64,000 nt of DNA, from the NCBI GenBank assembly GCA_029215795.1, contig JARDYH010000001.1, positions 199,833,654 through 199,897,653 on the forward strand. Reading direction: 5' to 3'. The notes beneath the pieces were generated by a model. It saw only the letters and a list, made by a program, of their open reading frames with translations, made no database searches and was not told the DNA's origin. This document shows, in pieces, positions 59,413 to 64,000 of this stretch. The position numbers and the translations under genes were made by a program. How positions within the stretch are numbered: position 1 is the stretch's first letter; every line of letters starts with the position of its first letter. The stretch comes from Anniella stebbinsi. Taxonomy: Eukaryota; Chordata; Lepidosauria; Squamata; Anniellidae.

Positions 59413-59645
59413 AGACACTGGGTTCAAATGCCCCCTCCTGCTGGTTGGCCTTGGTCTAAAGACTAAAAGACCCCATAGAGTTGGTGCGGTAACATAGGAA
59501 AATGCTACATATGCTGCTCAAAAATACAAATCTGAAGAATTCAAGTGTTCAGAATTATATGAAATAAAAATAAACATTCTAACACATCATTTTCTCCACT
59601 GTATAAAAACAGTCAAGTTTTGCAAATAGGTTTGCCAGACAGCCA

Positions 59646-59778
59646 TTTATTAATTTCCAGGCAGGTAGTCACCAACATTTCAGAAATCAGACAGTATCCT
59701 TCTAGCCTATCTTTCCTCTAAGCTCCTCCAGGATACCTTCTGATGTTCTGGACTTCATGCAGTGGCCTTTGTCTTCTT
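59646..59778 (-). other. NIF3L1: NIF3L1 3' UTR
   Basis: Lies downstream of the minus-strand stop codon. TTTATT at 59,646-59,651 is an AATAAA on the minus strand and the nearest good polyadenylation signal. Confidence 0.55.
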
Positions 59779-59963
59779 CTATGCCACCTGAAGGGGGTCC
59801 CGATCTCTCTCAGAAACTATGACACAGACCTTGTCCTCCAAGTGTGCAGCCAGCACTTGTTGTAGCTCCAGCAGAAATCCTCGCTCGGTGTTGCTGTGCT
59901 CACACAAAATCACAGTTATCCCTTTGGAAACTGCATCCAGTACATCATGGTGGGACATCTCTC
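59779..59963 (-). CDS. NIF3L1: NIF3L1 last coding exon (stop codon)
   Basis: Acceptor TTGGTAG; encodes GEMSHHDVLDAVSKGITVIL then CEHSNTERGFLLELQQVLAA and DRDPLQVA, TAG at 59,781-59,779. Confidence 0.95.
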
Positions 59964-62900
59964 CTACCAATATAATTCGGATGAGATGGTTATGAGAGGG
60001 CCTGAAGCACATCACTTATAATTCATTAAGATGGAGAAGAGTCTATAGTCCGGCTTGTTTTTGAACTTATTTAAGCTGTTCTGGGAACCTTTTTGGTTGA
60101 AGAGTGGGGTCAAAATGCTTAAAATGCATAATATAAATAAATAGCTGTGGTGGCATGACAATGTATGAAGTACAGAAAGTTCTGGGCTCAGCCCAGGCAA
60201 ATGGAATGCCAATGCTAAACAGTGGAGTTCTACTGCATTCCATACACTATACTAGATAGCCAGTGTGGCGTAGCGGTTAGAGTGATGGACTGAGACTCGG
60301 GAGACCTGGACTCTAGTCTCCATTTGGCCATGAAACTCTTTGGGTGACTTTGGGGCAGGCCCTGACTCCCAGCCTATCCTACTTCCTTTGGTGCTTATGA
60401 GGATAAAATGGAGAGGAGGAGGATCGTGTAGGCCGCCTTGGGTTCCTTGGAGGAAAAAAGGCGGGATATACGTACATGTAATAATAAATTAAAGAGTAGG
60501 AGAAATACAGCCACATTTTCCATCCATCACTGGAAACATGTGGGCATGCAGTCTGAGGTGGTATTGCAGGGAAGAAGGGGCCTGGGCCTGCCTCTCATAT
60601 CCCCATTCCATCCTCTATGTCCATGCCGTGCAAGTTACTTAGGTGTCCATTTTTGTGCCCTTTCTCCCAGAGCTAAACGAGCCAGGCAAACATTTTTTTT
60701 CTGTATGTTTTTCTGGCTGCTGATTGTACAAGAGAAGGGTTTTTCAAATTGATTGCTTATCCAGACAAGTCTAGCCACTGAATGGTACTGTGCAGTTAGG
60801 TAGAGTCATGTGCCTCCCACATTCATTTGGCCATTATTTATACCCGATGAATCCCCTTCTAGATCCTAGGACAGCTAAACAAGTTATTTTGTAGCGGGCA
60901 GCTTTCAAACATTATTTTGTTTAATATACGTTTTTACCTGTGAGATAGAGATCACTTTCTGTGCCTCGCAGAACACTAGATCCTGAACCGGCACAAAGCG
61001 CAACAACCTTCACCTGGGACTCTACAAAACAGGAATCGGTATAGTTAAATGCTGCTGAATGCAGCCCTCTTTGTCCCTCAGGACTGCATATGGCAGTCAG
61101 CATGGTTTTAGAGCCGTGAGCATGGTCTGGGGTCCCCCTCAGATTCTCCCTGCCCCCACATACTTCTCCGCCCCCAACAGCCCTTTGTGACCTATGAGAA
61201 GCACAATTTTAATGAGTCGACTGTGTGACGATGTCCGTCACTGGAGGGACTGTCGTCTCCATCACAATCACTCTTTCTGCTCAACCTGCCGGCCGTTTGA
61301 CAGGATGGGGAGATGATGCACAAGTGGAATAATTTCTGCAGGTTCTCCAAGATGACCGTGCTTAGTTCGGTCCCCACGATCTCCACTGAAAGGAACTCTG
61401 GTAGCAAAACCAGGAAAGAGCTCCCTATGCCCAAGGCAGAAAATGGCTGCCTGTCAGAATGGACAATATTGTGCTAGAGAGACCAACGGTCTGCTTCAAT
61501 GTAAAACAGCATGCTATAGCACGGAGGTAAAATCATGTGAACAAATGAGTCCTCAAAGAAATGTATTAGCTGTATAGATATACGTTTTTCTCCCATCTTC
61601 GCCATTATGGGAAAGAATTCTATTAGTTTTTTTTTAAGCTGACAAAAAACCCTGTCCAATTTAGAAAACATTTCAGTTTGTTCCATCTTTGAATTGTATT
61701 AAAAAATAGAGAAGTTTGGTTACTGGTCAACTTTGAAGCAGTTCCAACTGGTTTCAGCCACTGTAAACTAGTTTTATTCATTTCACTCCAGAACAAATCA
61801 AATTGATTCATGCCATTGAATTCAATGAGAGTTGCTTCTAAGTTAAGTACTCTTAGAATTGAAAAAGTATGCCCAGGAATGGATTCTCCAGCTTTAGAGG
61901 AGTAAGAGGTATTAAATATATTTTTTAAAAGTTTCAAATTCTGATCTTTGTATGTTGTGGTTTTAATTGTGAACTGCCCAGAGAGTCTTTTGGGCAGTAT
62001 GGATATGTAATTAATTAATTAAATAATTAAATAAAACAAAACAAATTACCAGAACTAGATACGTCCCCTCTTTACCTTAGGAAGCACATCCTCCTGCTAC
62101 AGAATCCAAGCACTGAACCATTTTGGGGAAGGAAGCAGAACAAGTCTATTGCCAATATCTGTCTCAGGTCATGAGAAAATACAATAAATACTATACCTAA
62201 GGACTTCCCCGCTCCAAGAGCTAGGCGAACATGAGACAGTCTTAAGTGACTTTTCACTTGCTCAATCAGGACAGATAGAGACACCGGCTCCTTCAGGGTG
62301 CATAAGCGTCCCATTCCAGTATCTTCAAGCAGAGGCTAAGAAGAGGCAGAGATTAAAGAGTTACTGTAGAAATGCTTAGACATGTGTAGCACCTTCATTC
62401 AATAAGTGATGGATGTCCATATCGGTCAGTTTCCATAAAAGATACTCTAAAGGCTGCATATTAGCTGCTGTTATCGTTTTTAAAAACAAAAAACCACCTA
62501 CCGTTTGTGCTAAGAACTGTTGAATTTGGCTGCCAAAACTTTGCATAATTACTTAAAAGCAAGCCTACGTAAGCATGCAAGGTAAACATGCTTACTTCCA
62601 AGTAAATATGCATAGGAATGGTCTGTAACATGTTTAACTTTCCCATAATCCTGAGAATCTCAGGCCCAGTTTATATAGTTTTAATTTCCTCCACAATGAG
62701 GTTTTTCAGACAACATACTAATCCACAGTCAGTGGTTGAGTAGGGTTGTTGTTGAACCGTGGGTTGTTTGTTGAACTGTGGGTTAGTGTGTTGTCTGAAC
62801 ATCTGCAGGGTGGCTTGTTAACCATGCAGTGTGGCTTATTTTCTCAAACAAGCCACCTTGAGAACCCATGGTTTGTTGTTGGGTTTTTAAGGGTGTTAAC

Positions 62901-64000
62901 AAGCCAAACTGCATGGTTAACAAGCCACCCCTCAGACATTCAGAGAACCCGAATCCACGTTTCAACAAACAACCCACGTTAGCATGTTGTCTGAATAGCG
63001 TGTCTCAATTTGTCTTCAATCATGTGTGTGTCCTTGATCATATGGAGGAGATAGATATGATTCAATGTGTCTCTGGATATTGCCACAGCTTCCCACCCAC
63101 CATTTCTCTTACTGCAGTAGTATTTTTCCCAAGCTACCAACCTAGTGAGAATCACTGCTAGTCAGCTGCAATTGTAGCCAATATCTTTCAGCTCAGAAGG
63201 GAGCAGTTCCAGGTTGACCCAGTCATTCTGCCCCCTTCCTAAGATATGCCACTGTATCTTGGTTCTTTTACTTTTCACAGCTTTTAGGTAGACCCCTTTC
63301 TCAAACGCAACTTATGGCGAAGACATACATCTGTACAGATGTGCTTTACCTTCTGTAATGATACGATTTCAGTCCTTTGAAAGAGAAGGCTGTTCTGGGA
63401 AAGTAAGGCCATCACTTGCAGCAAGGCTTGCTGGGTACAGTTCAAGCTGACTCGTGTCTGCTCTTCTCCCTCAACCCTTGGAAAAATTAAGAAGTTTTTT
63501 TTAAAATTAACATATCTGTTCTGATCTATCTATTATGCTTAGGGTGAACAACATGAAAATGTTAGGTCTAGACCTCTCTTGAATACGGGTGGGCAATTTG
63601 TGATCTTCCAGATGTTTTGGCCTAAAATGATCTTTACTATTCAAAGTAGGAATCAGAGATGTGCTTCTTTCTGCATTATGAAATCATGAACCTTCCCCCC
63701 CCCCCCCCAACGCTCCTAACTATGCCACAGAGATTTCCTGGTAAAATGCTGGCTGCTCACAACTATCCTCTTAATACAAACACACCCACCCAACTTAAAA
63801 TATGAGTGCCTGGCATTTTAGCTACCTGAAATTTTGTCGGCAAGAAAGGGGGGGAAAGCCTTTGGTAGCCTCCAACAATACCTGACAGGGAGAGTTGTGA
63901 TGAGCAACACATTTGACATTGCACGCAAACTGGACAAAACTGTTTCTAGGTTTTCTGCAGTGCAGGCACTAAATTCTACCCGGTAAGACCCCTCTGTGGG
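59779..64000 (-). CDS. NIF3L1: NIF3L1, NIF3-like protein 1, 3' part (5 exons, joined; continues off window)
   Basis: Coding exons on the minus strand: 64000-63882 (partial), 63476-63350, 62335-62197, 61021-60938, 59963-59779. All visible junctions are GT-AG and phases agree, giving 217 C-terminal residues. The sequence tracks human NIF3L1 (377 aa) from PTEGSYRVEF through EEQTRVSLNCTQ, GMGRLCTL, SQVKVVALCAGSGSSVL, SDLYLTGEMSHHDVLDAV and VILCEHSNTERGF to DRDPLQVA. NIF3/DUF34 proteins bind two metal ions; the C-terminal His and Glu ligand motif (CEHSNTE) is intact, and the N-terminal His-His motif is beyond the window. Biochemical role is unsettled; links to transcriptional regulation were reported. 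It converges with ORC2, as in human. Confidence 0.94.
60254..60492 (+). mobile_element. tRNA-derived SINE with L2-type tail
   Basis: tRNA-like head (gccagtgtggcgtagcggtt, gactgagactcgggagacc, tggactctagtctcc), a conserved body (ccatgaaactctttgggtga, ggataaaatggagaggagga) and a tail gccgccttgggttccttgg ... ggcgggatatacg ... gtaataataaat. The tail resembles the L2 3' end at 58,076-58,110, which suggests mobilisation by L2. Lies in the last NIF3L1 intron. Confidence 0.8.
60938..61021 (-). CDS. NIF3L1: NIF3L1 penultimate coding exon
   Basis: Acceptor TTTTGTAG, donor G|GTAAAA. Encodes ESQVKVVALCAGSGSSVLRG then TESDLYLTG. Confidence 0.95.
61940..62042 (+). mobile_element. L2-type 3' tail fragment
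   Basis: aattgtgaactgcccagaga ... gggcagtatggatatgtaat followed by (taattaattaaa)n; lies in a NIF3L1 intron. Confidence 0.55.
62197..62335 (-). CDS. NIF3L1: NIF3L1 coding exon
   Basis: Acceptor CTTCTTAG, donor G|GTATAG. Encodes PLLEDTGMGRLCTLKEPVSL then EQVKSHLRLSHVRLALGAGK. Confidence 0.94.
62706..62997. mobile_element. Large foldback element, about 290 bp
   Basis: TTCAGACAACATACTAA at the left end is inverted at the right (ttagcatgttgtctgaa). Inner arms repeat the theme: ggcttgttaaccatgcagtg / tgcatggttaacaagccacc. Lies in a NIF3L1 intron. Flanking duplication not resolved. Confidence 0.65.
63350..63476 (-). CDS. NIF3L1: NIF3L1 coding exon
   Basis: Acceptor TTCCAAG, donor AAG|GTAAAG. Encodes VEGEEQTRVSLNCTQQALLQ then VMALLSQNSLLFQRTEIVSL. 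Confidence 0.92.
63695..63708. repeat. Poly-C run
   Basis: Fourteen C residues in a NIF3L1 intron. Confidence 0.85.
63882..64000 (-). CDS. NIF3L1: NIF3L1 coding exon, cut by window edge
   Basis: Frame PTEGSYRVEFSACTAENLET then MSNVLLITTLPV ends at donor AG|GTATTG. The exon continues past 64,000. Confidence 0.9.

Noticed and set aside
61192..61434. Open minus-strand frame between NIF3L1 exons
   Set aside because: Flanking exons join in phase without it and match the known protein continuously.

Overview
This is vertebrate nuclear DNA, almost certainly from a squamate reptile (lizard or snake). Evidence for that: split genes with GT-AG introns, a CpG-rich promoter, many CR1, L2 and L1 LINE fragments, tRNA-derived SINEs, hAT-like and other short inverted-repeat elements, and a Ty1/copia LTR retrotransposon. 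I cannot name the species. The order HYCC2 (FAM126B) > ORC2 > < NIF3L1 matches the block I know from human 2q33, so this is conserved synteny.

Layout. 1-5739: intron of HYCC2. 5740-6338: its last coding exon (+), followed by several kb of AT-rich, repeat-poor sequence that probably holds a long 3' UTR. 13-21.7 kb: intergenic DNA with hAT-like and other MITEs and a CR1 LINE split by an antisense L2 LINE. 21.78-22.04 kb: CpG-rich, TATA-less promoter and non-coding first exon of ORC2. 25,019-44,846: sixteen coding exons of ORC2 (+), which I joined with consistent phases into a predicted 570-residue protein; the 3' UTR ends near 45.4 kb. The introns carry an L1 fragment, L2 fragments, SINEs, MITEs and an unusual GC-rich repeat array at 31.0-31.9 kb.

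45.5-59.6 kb is the gap between the converging ORC2 and NIF3L1 genes. It contains a complete but decayed copia element (48,554-53,394, both LTRs) that has itself been invaded by a 320-bp hAT-type MITE, plus SINEs, an ERV-like LTR remnant and another L2 copy. 59,779-64,000 (-): the last five coding exons of NIF3L1, continuing past the right edge.

The three host genes are housekeeping genes without an operon-like link: HYCC2 is an accessory subunit of the plasma-membrane PI4KA complex, ORC2 a core subunit of the replication origin recognition complex, and NIF3L1 a DUF34/NIF3-family protein. The most noteworthy non-gene features are the copia element, whose primer site matches an internal anticodon-arm segment of initiator tRNA-Met, and two same-size MITE copies sharing near-identical termini and 3-bp target duplications.
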